This document shows positions 1 to 8,541 of a stretch of 64,000 nucleotides of DNA, piece after piece; within the stretch, counting starts at the first letter, position 1, and each line of letters starts with the position of its first letter. Location: positions 1-64,000 of the forward strand of contig JAJDTU010000005.1 in assembly GCA_022826965.1 (NCBI GenBank), written 5' to 3'. The notes under the pieces were generated by a model. The model made no database searches. It was not told where the DNA came from and worked only from the letters and a program-made list of their open reading frames with translations. Both the position numbers and the translations under genes were made by a program. The stretch is from Dehalococcoidia bacterium (GTDB lineage Bacteria > Chloroflexota > Dehalococcoidia > Bin125).

Positions 1-585
1 GCTGCGCAAGCGCGGGCCTTTCTCGACTGGCACGAACGTCATCGGTTCTGCGCCGTCTGCGGCGACCCGACGGCGGCCATTCAGGGCGGTATCTCGCGCA
101 AGTGCACCACCTGTCCGGCCGAACACTTCCCGCGCACCGACCCGGTCGTGATCACCGTGGTGATCGACCGCGAGCGCGACCGTTGCTTGCTCGGACGCCA
201 GGCCTCATGGCCGCCCGGCATGTTCTCTGCGCTGGCCGGCTTCATCGATCACGGCGAGTCGATCGAAGACGCTGTGCGCCGTGAGGTGGCCGAGGAATCG
301 GGCATCGAGGCTGTCAACGTCCGCTATCACTCCTCTCAACCCTGGCCGTTCCCATCCTCGCTCATGATCGGCTGCCACGCCGACGCAGGCACGTCGGACA
401 TCAACTACGACGATTGGGAGATGGACGACGTCCAGTGGTTCACTCGCAGCGAGATCGACGAGTCGCTGTCCAAGCCGGCCGCGCAGCTCGGGCAGCCGGG
501 ATTGCCCGACGGCTCGCTCTCGCTGCCTGGACCGATGGCAATCGCGCACACGCTGATCAGCGCCTGGTCCAACGGCGACGTGTAG
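1..585 (+). CDS. nudC: NAD(+) diphosphatase NudC, 5'-truncated by the window edge
   Basis: Nudix hydrolase that cleaves NAD(H) or removes NAD caps from RNA in the cytoplasm. The reading frame is open to base 1, so the N-terminal domain lies outside the window. The 194 visible residues contain a zinc ribbon (Cys17, Cys20, Cys35, Cys38 of the fragment), the HFPRTDP strand, a complete Nudix box at fragment residues 80-102 (G-x5-E-x7-REVAEESG) and the SQPWPFP signature that separates NudC from other Nudix enzymes. The stop lies 43 bases before the next gene, which has its own promoter-like hexamer. Family identity is firm; substrate preference (NADH or NAD-capped RNA) cannot be read from sequence. 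Confidence 0.93.
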   Translation, partial: AAQARAFLDWHERHRFCAVCGDPTAAIQGGISRKCTTCPAEHFPRTDPVVITVVIDRERDRCLLGRQASWPPGMFSALAGFIDHGESIEDAVRREVAEESGIEAVNVRYHSSQPWPFPSSLMIGCHADAGTSDINYDDWEMDDVQWFTRSEIDESLSKPAAQLGQPGLPDGSLSLPGPMAIAHTLISAWSNGDV

Positions 586-615
586 TGCGTCACCTTCGAT
601 TTGCCAGTTTCCGAG

Positions 616-621
616 TACGAT
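616..621 (+). promoter_or_regulatory. -10 hexamer TACGAT, probable leaderless promoter
   Basis: TACGAT ends seven bases before the ATG at 629. No Shine-Dalgarno sequence lies between them, so transcription would begin at or beside the start codon. No convincing -35 box is visible. Confidence 0.4.
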
Positions 622-628
622 CTGTCGC

Positions 629-2197
629 ATGACATCACTCCGCACCCTCGCCGTCGGCGCCCTCCTCGTCTTCTTCAGTGCGCTCGCATTCGCCTGCGCG
701 TCGGAAGACGACCCAGAGCAGCAGGCAGCCGCGCAAGCGGTGGAGCAAGATCAGCCGGCCGAACCGGGACAACAACAGACGGTCGAGATCAGGTCACGAG
801 ACACGGATCAGCAGGAGCGGAGCAGCACGGGAGGTTCGGTCGAACAGCAGCAGGAGGCCGAGCAAGCGCAGGCAGCGGCGGACACCACATCAAGCGATCA
901 GCAGCACGAACAGCAGCAAGGCCGGCAACAAGGCCAGCAGCAGGGCGAGCCTCAGTCGTCCGCAGGGCAGGCGCAAGCGGACGCGCCTGAGCAGCAGGCG
1001 GAGGCTCAATCGGTCCAGCAAGAGCAGCCTGAACAGTCGCAGTCAGAGGCGCAGCCGGAAGCGGAACAGGAGCAAGAGCAGACCGCCCAATCTGCCGATC
1101 CGCCCCAACGGGACCAGCTGACCTTGCGAGCGGAAGAGATCCGCGCCCAGGCGACCGCGCCGGAGCTGACGGGCCTGAACGGCTGGCTGAACGGCGAGGA
1201 AACCTTGATCGCACTCGAACTGGCCAAGGGCAATGTCGTTCTGATCGATTTCTGGACCTACACCTGCATCAACTGCGTGCGGACCCTGCCGTTCCTGACG
1301 TCCTGGGACCAGAAGTACCGCGACCACGGTCTCGTCATCATCGGCGTGCATACGCCCGAGTTCGCGTTTGAGGAGCGGGTTGAGAACGTCCGCACCGCGA
1401 TTGCCGAGCATGACATCGAGTATCTCGTCGCCATCGACAATGACTACCAGACCTGGCGCGCGCTGCAGGGACGCCGCGGATGGTGGCCCCGGAAGTTCCT
1501 GATCGGACCGACCCCAGACGGATCGCCCATGGGTGTCCGCTACGACCACATCGGCGAGGGCGACTACGAAGAAACCGAAGTGGCCATTCGGGCGGCGCTC
1601 GAGGCAGTGGGCAAGGACTTGTCCGACGTCCCTTTCGGCGTTGATGTCGCGGTGCCGACCAGAGGCGCCACGCCCGGTCGGCAAACCCGAGAACTGTACG
1701 CCGGCTGGAGTCGGAACAACGGCGGGGGCGGTCCCTACGCCGGACAGGAAGCCTATTTCCTGGCCGGTCCTGGAATCCCCACCTTCTACACCGATATCCC
1801 GTCCGCGCAGCGCCAACACAACCTGTGGTACCTGCAGGGGGTCTGGGAGACTGATCGCGAGTCGATCGTCCATGCCCGAGAGACGAATGACCTTGAGGAT
1901 TACATCGCCCTCCTGGTCCGCGGCCGGACGGCCAACGTCGTCCTGACCGTCGCCGAGGACGGCGAGCCGTTCAACGTCTACGTCGAACTGGACGGGAACT
2001 GGCTGCAGCGCGACGAGGCCGGCTCCCACATCCAGTGGGACGACGAGGGGCGTTCCTACATCCGCGTGACCGAGAATGACCTGTACCGCCTCGTGTTCCT
2101 GCCCGAGTGGTCGGAGCATGAGCTGAAACTGAGTTCCAACTCAGACCAATTCCGAATCTTTGCGTTCACGTTCGGCTCATACGTCGGCGGCGAGTAG
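629..2197 (+). CDS. Exported Q/E-rich thioredoxin-fold protein (DipZ C-terminal-like)
   Basis: Predicted envelope thiol-disulfide protein of 522 residues. An N-terminal hydrophobic signal (residues 1-23, ending AFAC, a weak lipobox) is followed by about 130 residues of Gln/Glu/Ala-rich low-complexity linker. A redoxin domain (about 180-330) has the active site Cys213-Ile-Asn-Cys216 in the context DFWTYTCINC, typical of the DipZ/TlpA-like branch. The C-terminal 170 residues resemble the beta-rich 'thioredoxin-like C-terminal' domain found behind the DipZ redoxin domain. The membrane electron-donor domain of full DipZ (CcdA-like) is absent, so the reductant must come from elsewhere. A similar linker-plus-thioredoxin lipoprotein follows 50 bases downstream, suggesting one transcription unit. 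Confidence 0.85.
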   Translation: MTSLRTLAVGALLVFFSALAFACASEDDPEQQAAAQAVEQDQPAEPGQQQTVEIRSRDTDQQERSSTGGSVEQQQEAEQAQAAADTTSSDQQHEQQQGRQQGQQQGEPQSSAGQAQADAPEQQAEAQSVQQEQPEQSQSEAQPEAEQEQEQTAQSADPPQRDQLTLRAEEIRAQATAPELTGLNGWLNGEETLIALELAKGNVVLIDFWTYTCINCVRTLPFLTSWDQKYRDHGLVIIGVHTPEFAFEERVENVRTAIAEHDIEYLVAIDNDYQTWRALQGRRGWWPRKFLIGPTPDGSPMGVRYDHIGEGDYEETEVAIRAALEAVGKDLSDVPFGVDVAVPTRGATPGRQTRELYAGWSRNNGGGGPYAGQEAYFLAGPGIPTFYTDIPSAQRQHNLWYLQGVWETDRESIVHARETNDLEDYIALLVRGRTANVVLTVAEDGEPFNVYVELDGNWLQRDEAGSHIQWDDEGRSYIRVTENDLYRLVFLPEWSEHELKLSSNSDQFRIFAFTFGSYVGGE

Positions 2198-2247
2198 CGT
2201 TGACATGTCTGGACCGGTACACGAGGACCGATCGAGCGAGGGGTTCC

Positions 2248-3489
2248 ATGGCTTCACTTCGTAGCAATCCGCGGCTGAGCCGCTGGCGGCGACCGCTGGT
2301 ACTGTCGGCGCTCGCGGCCGCGACCGTCCTGATGTTGACGGCCTGCGCCACAACGTCCGATGACCAGCAGCAAGAGCAGCAACAGCAGACTCAACAGGAG
2401 CAGACGGCGGCCGCAGCAGATTCGTCTTCAGCAGGCACGACCAGTTCCGGCTCCACCACCGCCACGGCGCCGCAACGCACAACCGAGCGAGCCGCCGAAC
2501 CGGCCGAACAAGCGCAGCAACAACAGATGGTTGCCGAGGCTGCTCAGGAGCAGCAGTCTCAGGGCGACGCAATGCAGGAACAGCAACAGGACGACGACGG
2601 CATGGGCGGTATGTCGCCGGGCATGTCGGTCGGCATCCTCACCGAGGCCAACTATGACGACCTCAGCCCCAGGCTGCAGCTGCTGCGCGATTCCGGCTAC
2701 CCCGTCTACGTCTCCGAACAGGGCTACACGATCGCCCTCGGCACCCCCGACCTGTCGCCGGGGATCCACCGCATCTCGATTGTGATTGAGGGGCCGGAGG
2801 GCCTGGTCGAGTCGCCGGCCATGAGAATCACGGTCGTGCCGGCAGATGCTCCGGGCGAGATGGAAGAGGTGGTGGCTCGGTTCTCACGCTTCCCCGACGG
2901 CGTTCGCGGGTTCCATGTCACCGCGGTCGACTTCGCGACAGTGGGCCGCTGGAACCTGATCCTGCATATCCCGTCCGCGGACGGCTTCACCGACGTCGGG
3001 ATCGCAGTCGACATCCCGCTCGACACCCTGGCGCCGTCGGTCGGCGACGCGGCGCCGGCATCGGCCAGCCGCACCCTGCTCGACGTGCCCAACATCTCCG
3101 ACCTCTCGACCGGCGACGAGCCCGATCCCGGCCTCTACATCATCTCCCTCGCCGACGCTGTCGACGCGGCCAAACCGTTCGTCGTGGTCTTCGCCTCGCC
3201 CGGCTTCTGCACCAACGCCTTCTGCGGACCGCAGGCCGAGGTGCTGTCGGAAGTGCGCACCCTCTTCGGCGACCAGGCCAACTACATCCACGTCGACCTC
3301 TACGAAAACCCCGAGCAGGTGCGTTTCGGCGAGGAGCCGATCGAGACCCCGCTCCTTGAGGAATGGGGTCTGCACACCGACGAGTGGACCTTCGTCGTCA
3401 ACGCCGACGGCATCGTCGTTGCCCGCTTCGAAGCCTTCGCTCCCCTGGCCGAGGTCGAGGCGGCCCTGGCCGCCGTGCTCGAGGGCTAA
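2248..3489 (+). CDS. Lipoprotein with Q-rich linker and thioredoxin-like domain (CxxxxC)
   Basis: Lipoprotein of 413 residues. I chose the ATG at 2248 (preceded by GAGGGG) over an upstream in-frame TTG at 2200. The signal peptide ends in the lipobox LTAC, followed by a Gln-rich disordered stretch. A beta-rich middle region (SPGIHRISIVIEGPEG...) comes next, then a C-terminal thioredoxin-like fold with FASPGFCTNAFCGPQ. Here the two cysteines are separated by four residues rather than the usual two. Such proteins probably act in envelope thiol chemistry or metal delivery; no specific substrate can be assigned. The stop codon overlaps the stop of the convergent sulfurtransferase gene. Confidence 0.75.
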   Translation: MASLRSNPRLSRWRRPLVLSALAAATVLMLTACATTSDDQQQEQQQQTQQEQTAAAADSSSAGTTSSGSTTATAPQRTTERAAEPAEQAQQQQMVAEAAQEQQSQGDAMQEQQQDDDGMGGMSPGMSVGILTEANYDDLSPRLQLLRDSGYPVYVSEQGYTIALGTPDLSPGIHRISIVIEGPEGLVESPAMRITVVPADAPGEMEEVVARFSRFPDGVRGFHVTAVDFATVGRWNLILHIPSADGFTDVGIAVDIPLDTLAPSVGDAAPASASRTLLDVPNISDLSTGDEPDPGLYIISLADAVDAAKPFVVVFASPGFCTNAFCGPQAEVLSEVRTLFGDQANYIHVDLYENPEQVRFGEEPIETPLLEEWGLHTDEWTFVVNADGIVVARFEAFAPLAEVEAALAAVLEG

Positions 3490-4340
3490 TCGTCCGGCGT
3501 CTCGATTGGCTGGTCTAGCGCGTTGCCGTACTCGTGCCAGGAGGCGTCGTAGTTTCGGCTCTGGTTGTAGCCGAGCAGTTGCAGGAGCCAGTATCCGTGC
3601 GCCGCACGGATGCCGCCCTGTCAATACGTGGTGACCGTCTTCTCCGGCGTAATCCCGAGGTCGGCGAGCATCGCGCGCAGCTCGGCCGGCGGCTTCAGCG
3701 TCCGCACCGGGCTGTCGAGCGTGTGCAGCCACTCCAGATGCACGGCGCCGGGGATCCGTCCGCCACGTTGCGTGCCGCGCTTGTTCGCGCCAGTCCATTC
3801 GCCATCCGAGCGCACATCCCAGAACACATGGTTCTCGTCCTCAAGTGCGCCCGGGATGTCGTCCAGCCGGCAAATCGAGTCGTCATGCGGCGCTGCAGGC
3901 GTGGGGTACTCAACCGCCTGCGGGCGATAGTTGTCCCGCGACAGCGGACGCCCCTCGGCGTACCACTTGTCCAGCCCGCCGTGCAAAATCTTGAAGTTGG
4001 TGTGGCCAAAGCGATCAAACGTCCACCACACGCGGGCTGCGTAGAGCGAGCCCGATCCGTCATAAGCCACGACCGTCGTATCCGGAGTGATGCCCATCCG
4101 GCCCACGAGTCCGGCCCACGCTTCGGGATCGGACATGCCGTAAATCTGCGAGTCGTCGCGTGGATCCGTCTTCCAGTAGCGCGACAGCGACCACACCGCC
4201 CCGGGGATGTGCAGGCGGAGATACGCGTCCAGCCGATCGCAGTCCAGGACCACGACGTCATCGTCGTCGATGTGCTCCGCGAGCCAATCCGTCTCGCAGA
4301 TCAGTTCCGGCCGCACCCAGCCGTCACCTGAAGTCGTCAT
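3486..4340 (-). CDS. Two-domain sulfurtransferase (rhodanese) with UGA (Sec240) at the catalytic Cys
   Basis: Thiosulfate/3-mercaptopyruvate sulfurtransferase with an in-frame UGA at 3621-3623, codon 240, in the context TTY-U-QGGIRAAHGYW. The family active-site loop is C-(R/Q)-x-G-x-R, so the UGA replaces exactly the persulfide-forming cysteine. Forty-five further codons follow without a stop and carry the conserved end of the second rhodanese domain (LLGY...NYDASWHEYGN). Total length is 284 residues, normal for the family. The ATG at 4340 is preceded by GGGAGGGAA; an upstream TTG lies in the ribosome-binding site. A perfect 8-bp hairpin begins 9 bases after the UGA. The S41 protease gene ends 55 bases upstream, so the two may be co-transcribed. 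Selenocysteine is inferred; a plain nonsense mutation would not explain the intact downstream domain. Confidence 0.88.
3593..3611 (-). promoter_or_regulatory. bSECIS-like hairpin behind the UGA codon of the sulfurtransferase
   Basis: On the coding strand ATCCGTGC-GGC-GCACGGAT forms a perfect 8-bp stem with a GGC loop. The loop begins 17 bases after the UGA and starts with G. CAGG and CCTG outside it can add a lower stem. These features meet published descriptions of bacterial SECIS elements (apical loop about 16-37 nt from UGA, early G in a small loop). Confidence 0.75.
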
Positions 4341-4395
4341 AACGAGTTCCCTCCCCAAGACGCCTTGCGTCCCTGGCGATCAACTGGTTCGCAGA

Positions 4396-5883
4396 CTACT
4401 CCTCTGAGTCTTGCCCTGAGTTCTGCTGCGGCTGCGAATCCTGTTCGTCGCTCGCAACGTCGCGGGGCTCGGATTCGGTCGAACCGCTCGAACCCGACGG
4501 GTTGTACTCGCCTCGCAGGTATTCGATCGCGACGTACAACTGGATGTCCTGTCCGGCCTCGAAACCCGTGTCCGGGATCGCAATCTCGATGTCCGGCGCG
4601 ATACCGACCCCCTCAACCTGCGCGTTGTTGGGAGTCAGGTAGCGGGCGATGCTGACATACAGGACGCTGCCGTCCGACAGGCGGCGCGGCACGTTGACCG
4701 TGCCTTTGCCTGTCGTGGTCACGCCGATCAGCACAGCCCGACCATGGTCGCGCAGCGCAGCCGCCATCACCTCGGCGCCCGACGCGCTGTGCTCGTTGAT
4801 CAGGATCACCAGCTCGAGGTCAAGGCCCGCTCCGCCGGCGCGGTCGTTGAATACCTCTTCCTCGCCGTCGCGATTGATCTGGCGCAAGACCACGCCTTCG
4901 TCCATAAACTCGCCGGTCGTCTCAACGGTCGCCCGCAGCAGACCCCCCGGATTGCCCCGCACGTCCACGATCAGCTTCTCCAGACCCGCGTTGCGAGCCG
5001 AATCAAGCAACTCGAGCAACTCCCCTCGCGTCTCCTCGGTGAACTGGGAGATCAGGATGTAGCCAATGTCGGCAACAGGGTTCCCCGCGCGATCGCTGAT
5101 CGGCAGCGACTCGACGCTCGGCACCACAATCCGATCACGCGTCACGACGATCAGCTCCTCCTCGCCGTCGGAGTGGCGAACAAGCAGCTCGACATCGGTC
5201 CCCTTGGGACCGCGAATCACGGCGACCGCTTGCTCGAGGCTCCATCCCTCCGTCGACTCCCCGTCCACTTCAAGGATGATGTCACCCGGTCGGATGCCCG
5301 CCTGTTGCGCCGGTGAGTTGCGGAACGGACGAACGATCACGATCGCTCCGTCCACCGAGTTCACGGTCGCGCCGATTCCTTCAAACGAGCCGCCGATGTC
5401 TTCGCTGGCCAGCCGATAGCGCTCGGCGTCGATAAACACCGTGTGCGGGTCGTCCAGTGCAGTCAAAATGCCGTCGATCGCCGCCTGGCGGGCGTCGAGC
5501 GCCTCGAATCTCGCCGGCTCGACGAAGTCCTTGTCCAGCACCTCCACGATTTCATCTAGCAGCGCGAAGCGGGACAACCGACCGTCCGGGACCGCCACCG
5601 CGTCATCGTCCTCATCACCATCGTCTGACGGTTGTACAACCGCCGGAACGGCGCCTGGTGAGGATCCGTCCCGTGAACTGCGCAGCAGCCTGCCGTAATC
5701 GTCTTCGGCGTCGATCACCCGCATGGCGCCGACGCCCAGTGCAAACGCCGCACCGATCATCACGAAGACCAACAACAGAATGGACCAGCGGCTGGGACCG
5801 CCGCCGCCATCACCTGTGTCCGGAACGAATGCGCGCTGGCCTGAATCGCCGCTCGATGGCGGCTCCCATCGAAGTTCTGACAT
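4396..5883 (-). CDS. S41 family carboxyl-terminal processing peptidase
   Basis: Membrane-anchored serine protease of the CtpA/Prc group, 495 residues. Residues 33-54 form a single transmembrane helix, which places the rest outside the membrane. A PDZ domain at about 165-245 (GIRPGDIILEVDG) is followed by the S41 catalytic core, with NEHSASGAE holding the nucleophile region and TTTGKGTVN the general-base lysine. The usual SASASE is SASGAE here. An N-terminal proline/glycine-rich cytoplasmic tail and a C-terminal Ser/Glu/Gln tail flank the core. GGAGAGG lies 11 bases before the ATG. It processes or degrades envelope proteins from their C-termini. The sulfurtransferase gene follows on the same strand. 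Confidence 0.9.
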   Translation of the reverse strand: MSELRWEPPSSGDSGQRAFVPDTGDGGGGPSRWSILLLVFVMIGAAFALGVGAMRVIDAEDDYGRLLRSSRDGSSPGAVPAVVQPSDDGDEDDDAVAVPDGRLSRFALLDEIVEVLDKDFVEPARFEALDARQAAIDGILTALDDPHTVFIDAERYRLASEDIGGSFEGIGATVNSVDGAIVIVRPFRNSPAQQAGIRPGDIILEVDGESTEGWSLEQAVAVIRGPKGTDVELLVRHSDGEEELIVVTRDRIVVPSVESLPISDRAGNPVADIGYILISQFTEETRGELLELLDSARNAGLEKLIVDVRGNPGGLLRATVETTGEFMDEGVVLRQINRDGEEEVFNDRAGGAGLDLELVILINEHSASGAEVMAAALRDHGRAVLIGVTTTGKGTVNVPRRLSDGSVLYVSIARYLTPNNAQVEGVGIAPDIEIAIPDTGFEAGQDIQLYVAIEYLRGEYNPSGSSGSTESEPRDVASDEQDSQPQQNSGQDSEE

Positions 5884-5919
5884 CAGCCCAAACCTCTCCG
5901 CGCCGACGGCCCCGTCCTG

Positions 5920-5948
5920 CTGTCAACGTTATTCTTGACCTGTATCAT
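5920..5948 (+). promoter_or_regulatory. Candidate promoter for the VOC gene
   Basis: CTGTCA (5920-5925) and TATCAT (5943-5948) are separated by 17 bases and precede the ATG at 6003 by about 55 bases. The -10 matches consensus at five of six bases, the -35 at four of six. Confidence 0.4.
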
Positions 5949-6002
5949 CGCACTCAAATTACAGCGATCAGCCCGATCCACGGGAAGTCGAAGGAGGCCA
6001 TC

Positions 6003-6392
6003 ATGCCCGCAGTCGCCGGATACAGTCACGTCGCCATTTGCGTTTCCAACGTCGATGCGTCCAAACAGTTCTACGGGGAGCAACTGGGACTTGGTGAGAT
6101 CGACCGGCCCGACTTCGGCTTTCCCGGCGCCTGGTACGAAGTCGGCTCGTTGCAGTTGCACCTGATGCAGCGCGAAATGGACCAGGACGTCGAAGGAATC
6201 GGCCCGCACTTCGCGCTCTACATCCCGACCGAAGACTTCCACTCCGAGGTTGAGCGCCTGCGCGGCGACGGCGTGAGCATCATGATGGAGCCGAACCAGC
6301 GCGATCTCGACGGCATCTGGGCCGCCTTCTGCACCGACCCCGACGGCAACATCATCGAACTCACCGACATGGGGCCCGATCACCGCATATAG
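6003..6392 (+). CDS. VOC superfamily (glyoxalase/dioxygenase-like) protein
   Basis: Small metal-binding protein of 129 residues with one complete VOC module (two beta-alpha-beta-beta-beta repeats). The N-terminal strand GYSHVAICVSNVDASKQFY supplies a His ligand, LQLHLMQ another His, and the C-terminal DPDGNIIELTD the Glu ligand. The reading frame extends far upstream, but AAGGAGG eight bases before the ATG at 6003 fixes the start. The family includes glyoxalase I, extradiol dioxygenases, epimerases and resistance proteins; nothing here chooses between them. It diverges from the S41 protease gene. Confidence 0.85.
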   Translation: MPAVAGYSHVAICVSNVDASKQFYGEQLGLGEIDRPDFGFPGAWYEVGSLQLHLMQREMDQDVEGIGPHFALYIPTEDFHSEVERLRGDGVSIMMEPNQRDLDGIWAAFCTDPDGNIIELTDMGPDHRI

Positions 6393-6431
6393 GCAGCCGA
6401 CCGGTTCAGTCCGCGCGACACACCAAGCTCG

Positions 6432-6437
6432 TACGCT
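6432..6437 (+). promoter_or_regulatory. -10 hexamer TACGCT, probable leaderless promoter
   Basis: TACGCT ends six bases before the GTG start at 6444, with no Shine-Dalgarno sequence between. The same spacing recurs at several starts in this window. Confidence 0.4.
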
Positions 6438-6443
6438 GCAACC

Positions 6444-7376
6444 GTGAGCCTAGAGGCGAACACCGTCCTGATCTGTCCGGGACAAGGCGCGCAGCGCGCA
6501 GGCGGCGTGACCGACCTGGCCGCCACGTTCACAGAACTCCCAGCCGCCGGCCAGCGAGCATTCGCACTGGCTTCGTCGATCACGGGCTGCGACCTCTGGC
6601 GCCTGGGGCTCAGCCATGACCAGTCGGACGAGCTGGCGCTGCGACAACCGTCGTTGCTGCAGCCATATCTGATCGCCTGGGCCGTCGCCGAGCACGCGAG
6701 CGTGGCCGAACGGATCGGACCGCTTGCATACATCACCGGACACTCAAGCGGGATGAACTCTGCGATCGCCCTCTCCGGCGCCGTCGACCTCGAAACGACC
6801 CTGAGCTTTGCCTGGCAGTGCGGCTTGAACATGGATCGCGACTGCACGGAGATGCCCGGCGGATTGCTGGCGCTCGTCGGCGCCGGACGACAGGCCGCCG
6901 AGGCGATCGCGCTACAGTCTGGAGCCGCATTGGCCAATCACAACGCACCTGACCAGACCGTCGTTGGCGGCTCGTTCCAGGCACTGGACCGCGCCACCGC
7001 GTTGGCTCCCGAGTACGACGGCCAGGCCGTACAGTTGCGAGTCGCCGGCGCATTCCATACGCCGTCGTTTGAGCGCTCCGACAGACAGAATCGGGAGCTG
7101 ATCGCAGCGCTGCCAATCGCTGACGAGTTCACCCCGATCATTGGCAACCATTGCGGCCAGCTCATCGACTCACCGCGGCAGCTACGCGACGAGCTCAGCG
7201 CGCAGTACGTGCGGCCGGTCGAGTGGCTGTCGGCCCTCGAGACGCTTCACGCCCGGGGCGTGCGACGCTACATCACGTTGGGTCCGGGCAACGTCATGGC
7301 TGGCCTGGTGCGACGCTACGGCAAGACCGTGCCGGAACGGATTCAGATCCGGCGAATCAGCCAACTGAGTGCCTGA
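6444..7376 (+). CDS. ACP S-malonyltransferase-like acyltransferase (FabD fold)
   Basis: Acyltransferase of 310 residues in the FabD family, which moves malonyl or related acyl groups from CoA to acyl carrier protein. The N-terminal LICPGQGAQ, the nucleophile elbow GHSSG with Ser101, and the catalytic His205 in GAFHTP are all present. The canonical elbow is GHSLGE; here Gly-Met-Asn-Ser follows, so substrate specificity may differ from housekeeping FabD. No acyl carrier protein or FabH lies nearby. The GTG start is supported by a -10 hexamer six bases upstream. It is followed after 47 bases by a nitroreductase gene. Confidence 0.82.
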   Translation: MSLEANTVLICPGQGAQRAGGVTDLAATFTELPAAGQRAFALASSITGCDLWRLGLSHDQSDELALRQPSLLQPYLIAWAVAEHASVAERIGPLAYITGHSSGMNSAIALSGAVDLETTLSFAWQCGLNMDRDCTEMPGGLLALVGAGRQAAEAIALQSGAALANHNAPDQTVVGGSFQALDRATALAPEYDGQAVQLRVAGAFHTPSFERSDRQNRELIAALPIADEFTPIIGNHCGQLIDSPRQLRDELSAQYVRPVEWLSALETLHARGVRRYITLGPGNVMAGLVRRYGKTVPERIQIRRISQLSA

Positions 7377-7423
7377 ACCACGCTCGCAAACGACACGCAG
7401 GAACATGCAGGAAGACACACACC

Positions 7424-8089
7424 GTGACAACTCTTGACTCCGACTACGTCCTGACCACCACCCGTTCGGTCCGACTGCGGCTCGACTTCGACCGGCCGAT
7501 CGAACCGGAGGTGATTACCGAATGCCTTGAGATCGCCTTGCAGGCGCCGACCGCATCCAACTCGCAGCAGTGGCAGTGGATGGTCGTCACCGATCCCGAG
7601 AAGATCGCCGGAATCGCCAGAATCTACCGCGACAGCTTCATGGAACTCAGCGCGGCACGAGCGGACGAGGGACCGCGCTGGCCGGATGGTGACTCACGAG
7701 CGGCTGCAGCTGATGGCGTGACCAAATCAGCCACCTATCTCGCCAATGAAATGCATCGCTGCCCAGCCTTGCTCATCGCCTGCATCAGCGGCCGCGTCGA
7801 GCACGCCGGACACATGGCCCAGGCCGCGACCTATGGATCGATCATTCCCGGCGCCTGGTCGTTCATGCTGGCCGCCCGCTCGCGCGGGATCGGCATGGCT
7901 TGGACCACGCTGCATCTACGCGACGAGTCACTCTCGCAGGAGTTGCTCGGCATTCCCGCAGACGTCACCCAGGCCGTGCTGCTCCCGATGGCCTACTTCA
8001 CCGGCGAGACCTTCAAACCAGCGCCGAGAGTCCCCCTCGAAGAGATCGTCCACTGGAATCAGTGGGGCCGCCACACGCCCGACGCATGA
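7424..8089 (+). CDS. Nitroreductase family flavoprotein
   Basis: FMN-dependent NAD(P)H oxidoreductase of 221 residues. The N-terminal TTRSVRLRLDFDRPIEPEV matches the FMN-binding 'RRSxRxF' region, APTASNSQQWQW the flavin and substrate loop, and the C-terminal GIPADVTQAVLLPMAYF the second flavin contact. The GTG at 7424 is preceded by AGGAAG; an open frame upstream overlaps the acyltransferase and is not coding. The family reduces nitro, quinone or enone groups or removes halogens, so the substrate is unknown. A second, more distant nitroreductase lies at 52020-52646. The gene ends two bases before the stop of the convergent gene. Confidence 0.88.
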   Translation: MTTLDSDYVLTTTRSVRLRLDFDRPIEPEVITECLEIALQAPTASNSQQWQWMVVTDPEKIAGIARIYRDSFMELSAARADEGPRWPDGDSRAAAADGVTKSATYLANEMHRCPALLIACISGRVEHAGHMAQAATYGSIIPGAWSFMLAARSRGIGMAWTTLHLRDESLSQELLGIPADVTQAVLLPMAYFTGETFKPAPRVPLEEIVHWNQWGRHTPDA

Positions 8090-8091
8090 GG

Positions 8092-8541
8092 CTACTGGTC
8101 GCCTGCGGAGGCATCGCCTTCGTGTTCGCCGGCCTCTCCCTCGCCTGACATTCGGATCATCAGCAGCGCCTCTTCGCGCCCCATCCGCTCACCCTCCTCG
8201 ATTCCGGCTTCAAACGCCTCTTGGGCCACCGCCTCAAGCTGCTTGCGTCCGGCTTCGACACCGGCGAACCAGCCGTCGGGATTGGGCAGTCGGTCCAGCG
8301 AAAGCCATTCCGCTGCCTCGCGACCTCGCTGGAAGCCCTCCTCTTCACGTGCCGCCGCTGCCTCATCCTTGCCCAGGCCGACCTCCGCCTCCGCTTCCGA
8401 CCAGCCACGCTCGCGCGCGTCGCTCACATCGAGCTCGCTCGGCCCGCGATCAAAGATGCCCAGCGCGCCGCCGATAGCCGCGGTCAGCAGAATGCCCCCG
8501 GCGAAAGACAGGACCAGTGTGAGTGCGAACCTGCGTTTCAC
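8092..8541 (-). CDS. Membrane-anchored Glu/Ala-rich protein with GxxxG-type repeats (second of a pair)
   Basis: Protein of 149 residues with one N-terminal transmembrane segment (about 7-29) followed by a charged, Gly-Glu-Ala-rich helix-forming domain. It shares with its upstream neighbour the boundary motif IFDRGP-x4-DVS-x-A-x3-G, so the two are diverged paralogues. Glycines recur every four residues in several places (GFQRGREAAEW, AGIEEGERMG). The start overlaps the upstream stop by four bases (ATGA type), which indicates translational coupling. No known domain is recognised. Confidence 0.7.
   Translation of the reverse strand: MKRRFALTLVLSFAGGILLTAAIGGALGIFDRGPSELDVSDARERGWSEAEAEVGLGKDEAAAAREEEGFQRGREAAEWLSLDRLPNPDGWFAGVEAGRKQLEAVAQEAFEAGIEEGERMGREEALLMIRMSGEGEAGEHEGDASAGDQ

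Noticed and set aside
3486-3623. The TGA in the sulfurtransferase gene as an ordinary nonsense mutation or frameshift
   Set aside because: The codon is exactly at the catalytic Cys, the frame continues with conserved sequence, no frame change is needed, and a second gene in the window shows the same situation.
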